Below, in pieces: positions 53,960 through 64,000 of a DNA stretch of 64,000 nt (position 1 is its first letter; the number at the start of each line of letters is the position of its first letter). The stretch covers positions 22,130,001 through 22,194,000 of the forward strand of contig OX621242.1 of the NCBI GenBank assembly GCA_951640165.1, written 5' to 3'. This DNA is from Pseudoips prasinana (lineage: Eukaryota > Arthropoda > Insecta > Lepidoptera > Nolidae). Under the pieces are notes generated by a model. It did not search any database. It saw only the letters and a program-made list of their open reading frames with translations, and was not told where the DNA came from. Both the position numbers and the translations under genes were made by a program.

Positions 53960-55152
53960 TAAATAATAATAAATAAATAAATTTTATTCAAGAAATAATG
54001 TGTACAAAATTATATCTACTTACTTTAAAATAATTACTACTAAGCTATAGACAATTTGTGCCTGTACTAGGTTAAACCTGTACCACAGGCTTTCTAACGG
54101 CTTAAAAGGTATTACTTATTCTTTATTAAAAATTTAAAACAATATTTAATTGTACATACAAATTCAAAGACCTAAGATATAATGTTAAAAAAATTAACTT
54201 ATTTTAGAATACTAAATAATCCCTCAGTCTCATCATAGCTCAATTTTTGTAAAAAATTGCTGACTATTTTATTACAATTTGTATAGTTAAGGTTATATAT
54301 AGATAGTGACTTATTTATTTTATTGTAAAGATATGGTCCGAGAAAAGGATAAAATCTGTTTGTATAAATAAACTTTGACTCTGATGCACTAGTGCAGATA
54401 ATATCTTTCCGTCTCTTGGTGTTAGTAAGGTTAGCATTGTAAGTGAGTGTTGTGTGTTGTTTTAAAATTGCATGTTTAATAAATAGTTGGCGGACAGTTA
54501 AAACGTTGCATTTTTCATACAGAAGGCACGTAGGAAAAAGGAAAGGTCGAAAAGTTGCAACTTTTAGTATTGCTCTTTGGGCACGTTCAATGGTTAACAT
54601 TAATGTTTTTGGAGCACCACCCCAGGAAGTAATGCAGTATTGAATAATAGATTGACATAATGCCTGATAGACTAGTCTAATCAATTTCATATCAGCAATA
54701 TGCCGTAGCTTTTTAAATACGAATATGAGTTTCCGTACACGATTTGACAAGGCAAGGATATGTTGTTTAAAAGATAGAGTTTCATCGATAATAACACCAA
54801 GGTACTTAATGCTATTTGTGTTAGCAATAACTGGACAGTCGCAAGGAACCAAGGGACTGGGACAATAGTGTGCATATAGGTTATCTTGTTTAGGAAGTCT
54901 GTGGTTTTTACGCATGCCAAAATTTATAAACATTGTCTTTTCAGCATTTAATGTTAGCAGATTATTTCTAAGCCATTTATTTATTACATTAAACCCATGT
55001 TGTGCGTAATAATGAACCGCAGTAGTGTTTGGAGCAGAAAAAATTAATGCTGTGTCATCAGCATAGGAAATTACTTTTCCATGGTCTAACTTTAATAATA
55101 ATTTCATACTGGCTCCACGTGACTGAAAAAAGAATTTGTAAGAGATCATCAC
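53960..55152 (-). mobile_element. 5'-truncated jockey/CR1-like LINE
   Basis: Minus strand: partial ORF2, a 3' UTR of about 200 bp, and a tail of TTTATT/ATT repeats (+ strand AATAAATAAATAATAATAAATA near 53958). The same family as 56814-59284. Confidence 0.75.
54199..55152 (-). pseudogene. LINE ORF2 C-terminal half (317 aa, uninterrupted)
   Basis: Begins just before the RT active site (VISYADDTAL), followed by LLTLNAEKT, YLGVIIDETLSFKQH, CITSWGGAPKTLMLTIERAQ, RAILKV and the C-terminus LSYDETEGLF. The endonuclease and the first half of the RT are missing. Confidence 0.8.
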
Positions 55153-55165
55153 ACGAATTAAACAA

Positions 55166-55345
55166 CCTACTAATATTATAAAGGCAAAAACTTGTGAGTT
55201 TGTACCTATGTTTGATACTTCTTCACGTCTAAATGGGTGGAGCGATTGTAATAAAATTTGATATGGAGTTAGCTGACACCGTGAATTAACACATAGGCTA
55301 TAATTTATAAAGTTTAATGCGGGTAAAACCGCGGGGCACAGCTAG
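55166..55345 (+). mobile_element. Non-autonomous Helitron
   Basis: Starts near CCTACTAATATTATAAAGGC and ends GCGGGTAAAACCGCGGGGC, ACAG, CTAG (55342-55345), then T. The 3' hairpin is intact. Confidence 0.78.
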
Positions 55346-55750
55346 TATTTTAATATATAAAAAAATAATTTTGTGATATTTTCATTTAACATCCGGTTTA
55401 ATCAAGATGTTACTATCTATACTAGCAATGTTCCTTGGCCGAAAGGTGGACGCCATTATTCAACTATGAAAACGTTAGTTTATTTACAAGTTGTAGTTAT
55501 GGGTTCTTACGGATTCGATTAAGTAATGAAAGAATCACGCCTACAAAATTATCGCTTACTAAAAAGTTTTATAAAAATTAAATAAATGAAATAAAAAAAG
55601 ACAAGTCGTGTCCCACGTGATGATCATTATGATGGGTCTTCAGTGCCTAGCCTAAAAGCTTTCATCTATAAATATAATATTTTGTTTAGAGTTCCTCTCT
55701 TAGACCACTTAAATTTACGCAGTTATCAGAACCCCTACTCCTGGTCTATT

Positions 55751-56040
55751 TCAAAAAGGGGAGCTTAAGCAGTCGTTATAAGCTATCGCTAACTTTTCAA
55801 TCTGACTACCCCATTGCAATTTTGAATCAAGTGTCAATCCTAAAAATACGGTCGATGGGACTAAATCTAATATTTCCGCATTAAGTGCAACTGTTGGTAC
55901 AATTTGAGTCACATTCGGCAATGAGAACCTGATGCATTTAGTTTTCCCTGCATTTAACAAGAGATTATTTGCCGAAAACCATTCTGATATAAGGCTGAGT
56001 GTTTTATTATGCTCAACAAGATTACATATATTGCTTTTCT
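55751..56040 (-). pseudogene. Jockey-like LINE RT fragment
   Basis: Minus strand: LISEWFSANNLLLNAGKTKC, IRFSLPN, TVFLGLTLDSKLQWGSQIEK. The segment just after the RT active site of a jockey-type LINE, truncated on both sides; a SINE abuts it. Confidence 0.7.
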
Positions 56041-56044
56041 TTAG

Positions 56045-56170
56045 TAAATACATACTTATATAGATAATTACACGCAAACTCAGGACAAACAGACATGTTC
56101 AATCACACACATATCTGTCCTGGGTGGGAATGGAACCCACGACGGCGTGCAAAGCACAATCACGCCACAG
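56045..56170 (-). mobile_element. SINE family B, reverse copy
   Basis: GGGTGGGAATGGAACCCACG (complement of the B box region) and AGCACAATCACGCCACAGGCC (complement of the A box region), with AGACAAACAGACATG-like tail sequence on the left. Confidence 0.65.
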
Positions 56171-56450
56171 GCCCATCAAATGGTGACAATTATGCACTTG
56201 AAATAAACCCTGTACTTCGGTCGATTTTGCGAATGAAATAAAAACAAAACATATTTTATCTACAATTCATTGTAAGCAAATACTATTCCAAACTAAATAT
56301 ATTCTTCGTTAAGAGTAAAAATATATTTAAAAAAAAGTTTTTATTCAACTAATCTTATTAAAATCACTTGTAATTAGTCATAACTTTTTTGTATTAATGT
56401 GGTTATTTTGATGTTGATATTTACATTTGCGGTATTGAGTTAGTATTAAC

Positions 56451-56813
56451 ATTAATTTATGAGAGTAATGATTAAGTTACTTAGCTAGGTTATTAAAGTT
56501 ATTCTCAAAATTCTTTAAAATCTCTTTAAATTCTTTATAAGTCTAAATACTTCTTATTCTCAGTATTTATAATTTTATATATATTTTACTACATCGGGTC
56601 GTAATCAAATTATCCTGACCCTGGGATACTAATTGCTGATAATTCGAATGAAAAATCACAAAACTAACTTCAAGTTTGTAACGACTGGTATAAACAAAAT
56701 TAATATGCTACAGTTCCGAAAGAAGAATAAGTAGAAGTTTTAAAACCGCTTCACAAACGACAAGGTAATCGCGTAGCAATTCAAAAAATAACACAGTCGA
56801 ATAGATAAACCTC
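56451..56813 (+). repeat. 363-bp direct repeat, left copy
   Basis: Identical, as far as I can read, to 59285-59647 (constant offset 2,834). No ORF and no TG..CA ends. It ends exactly where the LINE at 56814 begins. Confidence 0.93.
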
Positions 56814-59284
56814 GTTCGATGTATGCGTAATAGGGATAACCTGCATAAAACATGTAAAAAGAATCCTAATAATGAAACTTTACTAATAACCTATAAACGT
56901 TACAGAAATTTTTGTGCGTCTCTCTTAAAAAAAGCCAAACGTAATCACGAAAAAGTCGAAATAGAAAATACAAAGGGTAATACAAGAAAGTTGTGGAATG
57001 TTATTAAACAAATCAGTGGAATAGTAGTAATAGACAAACAGACTACTCAACATGCCTTATCTCAGATTCAAGCCCTTATAATAGTGTAAATATGGTGAAC
57101 AGCTTTTTCGTGGATGCTGGAAGGAGACTTGCGGAACTTGTGACTTCTATTACCCCTTCTAATAGGAATAAGGCCCAGGAACTTTCCCTTTCCTCGCAAC
57201 TGAACTCATTTGTCATGTTTCCTACGAATGAATGCGAAATTTTCCGACTGATTAATGGCTTAAGGGACAATTGCGCTGTTGGATTTGACCAAATTTCAAG
57301 CAGATTACTAAAAAGATATGCCCAACTCTTTACCCCTGCTGTCACACATATTTGTAACCTCGCCATTTCTACAGGAGAATTCCCTTCAGCTTTCAAATTA
57401 GCTATCGTAAAACCCATACACAAGGGGGGAACTCGAGACTGTGTTAACAACTTTAGACCCATTTCAATTTTACCTACACTCTCAAAAATTCTAGAGCGCT
57501 TGATGAACCAACGACTAATTAAATACCTAGAATCTCATAACCTTTTATCCTCTGCACAATATGGGTTCCGTCAAGGTAAGTCTGCAAACGAGGCAGTAAA
57601 TGTGCTAGTAAATTCAATCGTGATGGCACTTGATAAAAAACAGAAATGCCTTAGTATTTTCCTCGATCTTGCTAAGGCATTTGACACGGTCTCTATTCCT
57701 CACCTCTTATCTAAGTTGGAAAAAATAGGCGTTCGCGGTTTTCCTTTGAAGTTATTCCAAAGCTTCCTATCCAACAGGTATCAACAGGTAAAAATAAATC
57801 ACTGGTTAAGCGACAAACTGCATGTGAAGTACGGTGTGCCCCAAGGTAGTATCCTTGGGCCCACCCTCTTTCTAATCTATATAAACGATCTCTGTCAGCT
57901 CTGCCTGAGCGGAGGCAGAATCCTCACTTTTGCTGACGATACTGCCCTCTTTTTTTCTGGTAACACATGGGATGAGGTCTTTGCCACCGCTCAGATGGGG
58001 TTTGATAGGGTCGGTGCCTGGTTACAAGATAATTTATTGACATTGAATGTTGATAAAACTTAATACATAGCATTTGCATTCAATTCTAACCTTTTACCAC
58101 CACCTTCTCTTTCAATTACTGCACATTCTTGTATAACAAGAAATGCACCATGCTCCTGTCCTTCACTTGATAGAACCAGTGACATCAAATATCTTGGGGT
58201 AGTAATTGACCAACACTTAAGTTTCAAGCCCCATATTAATGCGTTGGTGCCAAGGTTGCGGAAGCTTATTCATATTTTCAAAGCCCTCAAACACGTGGCA
58301 GATACTCGCATCATAAAAATGGTCTACTACGCTCTGTGTCATTCGCTGGTAGATTATGGCATCACATCTTGGGGCGGCGCAGCCAAAACCCATCTAATTC
58401 AGGCTGAAAGAGCACAGCGTGCGATCCTCAAGGTCGCTGCTGGCCTTCCCTTCCGATTTCCTACAGTGGATTTGTACAAAAAATGGGATGTGCTCTCTGT
58501 TAGACAAACGTTTGTACTCCATACCATTCTAAAAAACATTCAGAATTGGGATTTGATGCTTTTAAATTAAAACATAAAAGGCGCAAGGGCACCGTGTGTT
58601 TAACTCAAAAATACAACACCAGTCTTTCCCACAGGTTCTTTTGTTTTCTTGGCGACTACTTATACAACAAATTAAATACAAGACTTGACTTTCATCCTCT
58701 CAATAAATCCCGCTGTAAGCAGAAGGTATCTACTTATCTCAAGACTCTCAATTACGACGAAACCGAAAGTCTGCTCAAACAAATAATATAGCTATCTTAG
58801 CACCTTATAAATAATTATAAAATATTAAATCACTTAATATAATAACAAATCATAACAAGCCTAATCAAATTCCTATGTAATTACCTCAACCTTTACTATG
58901 AAACTATAACTGGGATAACTATGTAATTTGGCCTATCTTTAATCTTTAACATATAATTGTTACCTAAACAATCACACACACACACTTACACACACTCATT
59001 CGCCTTTTCATCCTCTGCATATATTTGTATTTTTCTTTGCTTGTGTTTTTAACTTATATTATTACTGTCATAAATCAATGTAGCTTTAACAGCAATTGTA
59101 ATTTCTTTATATCAATATGTTACCTATGGAGTGGGCTCTGGTGACCTGTAATACAGGTTTTTATTAAACCTACCACGGGTACCAGCTCTCATAAAGTAGA
59201 TTTGACTTAATTATATCCTTCACTGTTGTTGCTAACCTACTTGTGTAAATTTTATGAGAGAAATAAATGATTTTTATTATTATT
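56814..59284 (+). mobile_element. 5'-truncated jockey/CR1-like LINE between 363-bp direct repeats
   Basis: 2,471 bp from the endonuclease-RT linker (RNRDNLHKTCKKN, YKRYRNFCASLLKKAKRNHE) through RT and the C-terminus to a tail AAATGATTTTTATTATTATT. It lies precisely between two 363-bp direct repeats, which occupy the position of target duplications but are far longer than the usual 5-20 bp. Confidence 0.85.
56823..58791 (+). pseudogene. LINE ORF2, broken by frameshifts and a stop
   Basis: Pieces: 56823-57089 (linker, frame 3), 57092-58063 (RT, frame 2: PIHKGGTRDCVNNFRPISIL, FLDLAKAFD, YGVPQGSILGPTLF, TFADDTAL), an in-frame TAA at 58061-58063, then 58064-58570 in the same frame (YLGVVIDQHLSFKPH, GITSWGGAAKT), a one-nucleotide shift near 58546, and 58546-58791 (LNYDETESLL). 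At least two frameshifts and one stop, so no functional protein. Confidence 0.85.
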
Positions 59285-59647
59285 ATTAATTTATGAGAGT
59301 AATGATTAAGTTACTTAGCTAGGTTATTAAAGTTATTCTCAAAATTCTTTAAAATCTCTTTAAATTCTTTATAAGTCTAAATACTTCTTATTCTCAGTAT
59401 TTATAATTTTATATATATTTTACTACATCGGGTCGTAATCAAATTATCCTGACCCTGGGATACTAATTGCTGATAATTCGAATGAAAAATCACAAAACTA
59501 ACTTCAAGTTTGTAACGACTGGTATAAACAAAATTAATATGCTACAGTTCCGAAAGAAGAATAAGTAGAAGTTTTAAAACCGCTTCACAAACGACAAGGT
59601 AATCGCGTAGCAATTCAAAAAATAACACAGTCGAATAGATAAACCTC
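59285..59647 (+). repeat. 363-bp direct repeat, right copy
   Basis: Starts ATTAATTTATGAG, which may overlap the LINE tail by a few bases, and ends GATAAACCTC like the left copy. Confidence 0.93.
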
Positions 59648-59649
59648 TC

Positions 59650-60560
59650 TTTTTTAAGTCGGCTAAAATATCGCTGTAGCAGTATAAAACTATCAGTTTT
59701 TACCATTTTGGTATGGAGTCCTTAAAATGTATAGACTCATATACTACTACCAAATATTTATATTTCGTAGTATGGTCGCTGTTCTACCTAACCTACTTTT
59801 CTAGTAGCGAAGTATATTTTCAGTTTTGTCCGGGTAAATTTGATGTGCAATCGGTATATATGATTTAATTGATTAGATTTATGGGTGATACGTTGTTTGA
59901 TGTGCATTTAAAAATAACCGTTTTTAACATCAATAGGTACTCAGGAGTATTGATGTTAAAAAGGGTTATTTATAAAAGGTATTGTTGTTAACAGTTTACC
60001 TTTTTTGACTTGTAGACCTTTTTCATTGCGGATAATGTCATGGATCCCCAGATTTTCCAGTCTAGTAGATTCACGAGAGAATTTCGATATGATTTTATAT
60101 GACAGATTTTACTTCGTCTGCTTCAAATGTTATGAAAATATATTGTGAATCTCTGCGACGTGATTTCCTGTTTTGTTAGGACGATCCTATCTATAAAAGT
60201 AATATACTATATAGAAGTATAGGAACCCGAGCATTTCATTTTCAATTTATTTGTTTTTATTTTTTTAATTATAAATTGTTAAAGAAACAATTATTTTTTC
60301 TTGGGATATGTAGTTTCTTGTATGTGTATTTATTGTCAAGTAGTATAGTTTTTTTTATATTGTACCTAATACTTATTGTAATCTACCAACGCTGAACATG
60401 TTAAACTCTACTATTTTCTTTTGTGAATTTGAATTGCATCTCATCTCTTTAATTGAACCCTCTGTACCCTTGTTAAAATTTTAACCTCTTTTACAAAGAA
60501 GTAATCGCTGCATATTATAACTCGTCTTATCATTATTATATATCAGATAATGTTTTTGAG
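59650..60560. other. Gene-free AT-rich segment
   Basis: Contains one hairpin (separate entry). Nothing else recognised. Confidence 0.4.
59912..59971. repeat. 24-bp-arm hairpin
   Basis: AAATAACCGTTTTTAACATC.. (59912-59935) pairs with 59948-59971 with one mismatch; 12-nt loop. Confidence 0.82.
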
Positions 60561-60562
60561 AC

Positions 60563-60860
60563 AGGTAGGGCACAGCGTTGATTCGCTCTTAGAGCAGCCC
60601 GACTGGGGAAGTACATCCACCTTACAGAAGACATTCCTTAATAATAACATTAATAAATAATTTTAATGATGTGCTTCTGCGCGTGAGTAATGTCGCCAGA
60701 GCTCATGGGGTGGGGGGAAGGGTCAGCAACACTTGTTTGCTGACCTTTAAGGCCGGCAACGCCCCCACGACTGCTCTGGTGTTGCGAGTGTCCATGGGCG
60801 GCGGTGATCACTAACCAACAGGTGACCCTCTTGCTCGTTTGTCGGCCTCTGATATAAAAA
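60563..60860 (+). mobile_element. Poly(A)-ending retroposon-like repeat, third copy
   Basis: GTAGGGCACAGCGTTGATTCG to TTGCTCGTTTGTCGGCCTCTG and ATATAAAAAAATATA, colinear with 16614-16912. Confidence 0.7.
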
Positions 60861-60869
60861 AATATAAAT

Positions 60870-62340
60870 ATAATAAATACAGCAATATTGTATTAATATA
60901 TACTACTATAATACTCGTACGTCTTAGACTTGAAGTCTAAGACGTACAAGTACTAAACGAACACTGTTAGTATACTATACAACAATTATTTTGTCCTTAT
61001 TCAAAATATCTTTCAGGAGCTTGTGATTTTCTACGGAATTGGTATATAATGAATTGTAATTTTCTTTAACGGCTGTTTATTCATAAAGTTGGCATCTCAA
61101 TTCGAGGGGACGCGGTTAAAGTTTCGGCTCAGGCCGTAGAGCTCATAACCAAATTGTACTTGCAGATGCCACCTGAATTTATGCTAATCCTTTGCTTAGC
61201 TACTATAGCTTATCAACCGACTACGCGGTCTTTGAATATTATATGTATACGTTACCATTCGTTCTATCAACGTAAGTATGTATACAGGTATTATGTATGT
61301 AGGTACTTCGTTAGATACAGGGCAGCTCTATAATTATTAAAAGATTATTTTCTTGATAGTATACTGGGGTTAGTGAGGATAAAATATATCGAAATATTAC
61401 ACATACTATTTCGATATATTCTATATAGTCTTCTTCTTCTATCTAGTATATTTTACGTCTTAATTTAAACACGGCGATATACGGCGGATATTAATGATAA
61501 TGGTGTTATATTAATTAGTTTATCTGATGTAAATAAAATACATTACCATATTTTGATACCTAATTAACATTGGACCAATCCAATATTATAAATAAGTAAC
61601 AAAGAAGCCTCCCAGAACTCCCCCTCTTGTGAGGTTACTTTGACACGGAGTTGTCCAAACGCTTAGTCGAATATTCAGATGATCAAAGAGCTGGCATGTA
61701 CCTCAGCCAACGTATAAAGTCTTTAAATTCGATAAGATTAACTCGCTAGCTTTTTGGCCACGTAACCCGCAGACAGCGACTTAATTTTTTTTATGGTAGG
61801 TTGTTGTCTTTACGTTTGATAGTTTGATTTGAAGTTTATATTTACTGTTTTAATATATATAATTATATATATATAATTTAAGTATAAGTAAAAAAATATA
61901 TATATATTTTTGGGTCCCAATAGACTTTCTGTGTTCTTCTTTCTGTGATCTTCTTCTGTGTTCCGACGGCGAACAATATCTCCACCGTATTCTATCCCGT
62001 GGGGAACATAGAAGTATAGCAGCATTTCTCTGAGTACTATATCTATCATACTGCGATCACCAACCCGTTTGCCAAGCGTACCGATTACGGCATATCCCGT
62101 GAATGGGGAGTTACTTGTTTATGCAGGCGATGCGAGACATTACTAATTTATAAAATTGAATAAATAATATCTACGTTACGAGGTTATCCCTACTTCATCT
62201 TTAGCAGAGGTTATCCTAGTAACAGAGTTGTTTAAGTCATCTAGTTGGCCTCTGACATGGCTTAATGATTACAACGGAAATCGAGAGTCACACGTGATCT
62301 CATATGAAAACTAACCACGACTATGTAGACTGTTGTCAAA
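60870..62340. other. Gene-free segment with (TA)n and repeat fragments
   Basis: Holds a hairpin at 60917, a small one at about 61383-61424 (ATATATCGAAATA and complement), (TA)n at 61853-61911, and old dispersed-repeat pieces at 61970-62112 (reverse copy of the GGACATAGGCCTCC family) and 62205-62300 (GACATGGCTTAA family). Confidence 0.45.
60917..60947. repeat. Perfect 15-bp-arm hairpin
   Basis: GTACGTCTTAGACTT, a single G, and its exact complement; imperfect pairing continues a few bases outward. Confidence 0.85.
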
Positions 62341-62355
62341 TAAACTTATTCTATT

Positions 62356-62430
62356 CGATTTCGGCCACGGTGGCCAGTCTCAATTTAGACTAGCCACCGT
62401 GGCCGAAATCGGTTAGGAGGACATTATTCC
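62356..62430 (+). mobile_element. RTE-like LINE 3' tail with inverted duplication
   Basis: 62392-62430 reads GCCACCGTGGCCGAAATCGG, TTAGGAGGACATTATT, the LINE 3' terminus. An inverted copy of its start lies at 62356-62374 (CGATTTCGGCCACGGTGGC), with 17 nt between. Confidence 0.7.
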
Positions 62431-62439
62431 CAAGGCGTG

Positions 62440-62478
62440 CCAATAGATATTTAACATTTGATGTTAAATATCTGTTGG
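62440..62478. repeat. 18-bp-arm hairpin
   Basis: CCAATAGATATTTAACAT, loop TTG, complement with one mismatch. Confidence 0.82.
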
Positions 62479-62624
62479 CCACCAACCAATTTCAATATTG
62501 AAAATTCTTACATAAAGAAAGAAAAAGCATTAATTGATTACCAGGATGGATATAATAATCATTTGATACATATTACTCAAAAATAGATATTGAGAAAGTT
62601 TATAATATAAAATTGTATATTTTG

Positions 62625-62727
62625 ATGATCAGAATATCAGCGCTGTCCCAATACCTGTCGATTGATGTCATTCCATCTGAATGACATCAAATGACAGCTA
62701 TTGGGACAGCGCTGCTATTCTGATCAT
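62625..62727. repeat. Foldback element of about 103 bp
   Basis: ATGATCAGAATATCAGCGCT..GTCCCAATA pairs with its complement at the right end; an inner pair (TTGATGTCATT / AATGACATCAA) surrounds the 7-nt centre CCATCTG. Small unpaired insertions interrupt the arms. Probably a compact MITE. Confidence 0.7.
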
Positions 62728-63170
62728 TATTACATATTGTAATATAAGAAATATTATTACATAATATTTATACAGAGTTTTAGACGACAATGCATACACC
62801 CTGTTTAGAACAGTAAAATCTCTTTGTCTCCGTTTGCGAGCACCTACCAATCAATGCGGATTACCTAAACTTTTTCATATAAATCGTAAAAGATTTTTTC
62901 ATATTGCGTACAGCCATCGTAATATTGCCTGTAGATATTTCAGATATGAGTTATCCAGCTTTATCCATGAATCTATTCATAGATTGAAAACAATTTTGTT
63001 CTTCCACAGGCCGCCATGAAAGCTTTTTATTCTGTTACTGTTTACCAACTGGATATTATTGTAAAAATATAGTTTATACATATGAATTAAAAGTATATCT
63101 ACCATAGATATAATTTTTACCCACTTTTATTTCCATCATCATCATCATAACACCTGTAAGAAGTGCACAA

Positions 63171-63387
63171 CAGGGGCTCTACCGGCTAAGTCGCCGAACA
63201 TCGATTTGTTAAATGGCGTTCAAATAAATAAAGGTTAAAAATGACTTAATAAATCGTTAAATCGGCTTCTACGTTGGCAATCGTTTCCGGACCATTTATG
63301 ACGTCACGTGTGCTCATGGAAGCCGATTTAACGATTGATTAAGTAATTTTTAACCTTCATTATATATAAAGCCGGTAGAGCCCCTGG
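63171..63387. mobile_element. Foldback MITE (GGGGCTCTACCGGC family), copy 2, inserted in a dispersed repeat
   Basis: Same terminal and subterminal arms as 43206-43454, but the right arm lacks part of the AAGTCGCCGAACATCG segment. It splits a GGACAAAGGCCTCC-family repeat, whose continuation starts at 63388. Confidence 0.75.
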
Positions 63388-63600
63388 ACAAAAGCCTCCC
63401 CAAAAATCATCTTGAGGGGATATGCCACAATCGCCACGCTCGGCAGGCGGCTTGGCGATCGCAGTAAGATGGCCATAGTACTCAGAATGAAGCTGTTGCC
63501 CGTCCTCTGGTAGACATTCCCTCAGGTCGACGTCTACCCCGCCCACGGGGTTAGATGGGGTGATGATATTTTGATATTCGCCGTCACCACACAGCAATCT
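63388..63600 (+). repeat. Dispersed repeat, GGACAAAGGCCTCC family
   Basis: GACAAAAGCCTCCCC, CACAATCGCCACGCTCGGC, GGCGATCGCAGTAAGATGG, ATTCCCTCAGGTCGACG and CCCACGGGGTTAGATGGGG. The minus-strand frame over it is a by-product of repeat composition. Confidence 0.6.
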
Positions 63601-63604
63601 TTCA

Positions 63605-64000
63605 TTTGACATAATTTTTTTGGTTGTTAAATAAACGTTTCATGAAATTAAGTAACGTGTCGGTGATGCTCCGGTATAGCTAGAACGGCTTCTGTAACCG
63701 CTTACTACTAGGTAGATCAAATTATTATTGTAAGTTATTTGTGCCGAAAAACCATTCAGTCGTTTAAAACCTTCATTTTTTTAATTTGAATTTAAATTTT
63801 GATTAAACACTGATACTAACATAGGATGCGACTTATATAACTAACACTTTATGTACTAATCCGAAATAAAATTATTAGTTTTATTATTAATTTACCTTAC
63901 CTTTGTTCTTTCGTATCTCTTTTTTCACAAATTAGAGCTAGTCAGGCGTAATCCTTTGACCTTGAAATCCATAGAGAACCATAACCAAGACCAGGTGTTA
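63605..64000. other. Right end, nothing recognised
   Basis: AT-rich; no complete exon or repeat could be supported up to the window edge. Confidence 0.4.

Noticed and set aside
56451..59647. LTR retrotransposon with 363-bp LTRs
   Set aside because: Repeats lack TG..CA ends, no primer-binding site or purine tract, and the interior is a LINE with its own 3' tail.
62834..63019. 61-residue plus-strand frame (APTNQCGLPKLFHINRK..)
   Set aside because: Slightly resembles a LINE C-terminus, but there is no recognisable motif and no neighbouring element.
63890..64000. Possible exon at the right edge on the minus strand
   Set aside because: All frames have stops soon after the candidate, and the window ends before context can be judged.

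Overview
The window looks like nuclear DNA of a moth or butterfly (Lepidoptera). It is AT-rich, has spliced genes with small exons and long introns, and is packed with transposable elements of types I associate with that order: short Helitrons ending in CTAG, tRNA-derived SINEs, a gypsy-type LTR element, and LINEs of the RTE/BovB, R1 and jockey/CR1 groups. The species cannot be told from the sequence alone. Family assignments are from memory of protein and repeat families; nothing was searched.

Host genes. (1) A complete three-exon gene on the + strand (3153-7268) encodes a 120-residue HYPK-like protein, the NatA/ribosome-associated partner known from huntingtin-interaction work. (2) A complete seven-exon gene on the - strand (26649 down to 11351) is made of exons too short to stand out as ORFs. 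Every junction keeps phase, and together they give a 232-residue type I membrane protein: signal peptide, cysteine-rich EGF/EB-like ectodomain, one membrane segment and a cytoplasmic tail with two PPxY motifs. I do not recognise a named family for it. A decayed tandem copy of its EGF exon lies just downstream in the following intron. (3) A GC-rich, splice-bounded 312-nt open segment on the - strand (41836-42147) may be an exon of a third gene.

Layout. 1-3150: mostly unannotated AT-rich DNA with one dispersed repeat. 3.1-7.4 kb: HYPK-like gene, whose introns hold a small foldback, a 586-bp composite inverted repeat and a Harbinger MITE that still carries the start of its transposase. 7.4-11.3 kb: Helitron, LINE 3' end, two SINEs and a hAT-like MITE split by a SINE. 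11.35-26.65 kb: the membrane-protein gene, with introns full of Helitrons (one nested in another), a tandem array of about 130-bp units and many long hairpins. 27-32 kb: SINE, reverse-transcriptase relic and a long AT-rich stretch. 32.06-35.79 kb: a young gypsy-type element with identical 150-bp LTRs that lacks the integrase core. 36-43 kb: old repeats and a Helitron with a G-rich minisatellite, inserted in a SINE. 43-48 kb: foldback MITE and an R1-like LINE nested in a jockey-like relic. 48.57-52.44 kb: a full-length RTE-like LINE with an intact ORF and a 12-bp target duplication. 54-59.6 kb: two jockey/CR1-like LINEs, one flanked by a perfect 363-bp direct repeat. 60-64 kb: more MITEs, retroposons and hairpins.

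The clearest unexplained signals are the unnamed PPxY membrane gene with its exon relic, the 363-bp direct repeat around a defective LINE, the stop-separated same-frame gag/pol of an integrase-deleted LTR element, and the unusual density of near-perfect long hairpins, several of them at the 5' junctions of truncated LINEs.
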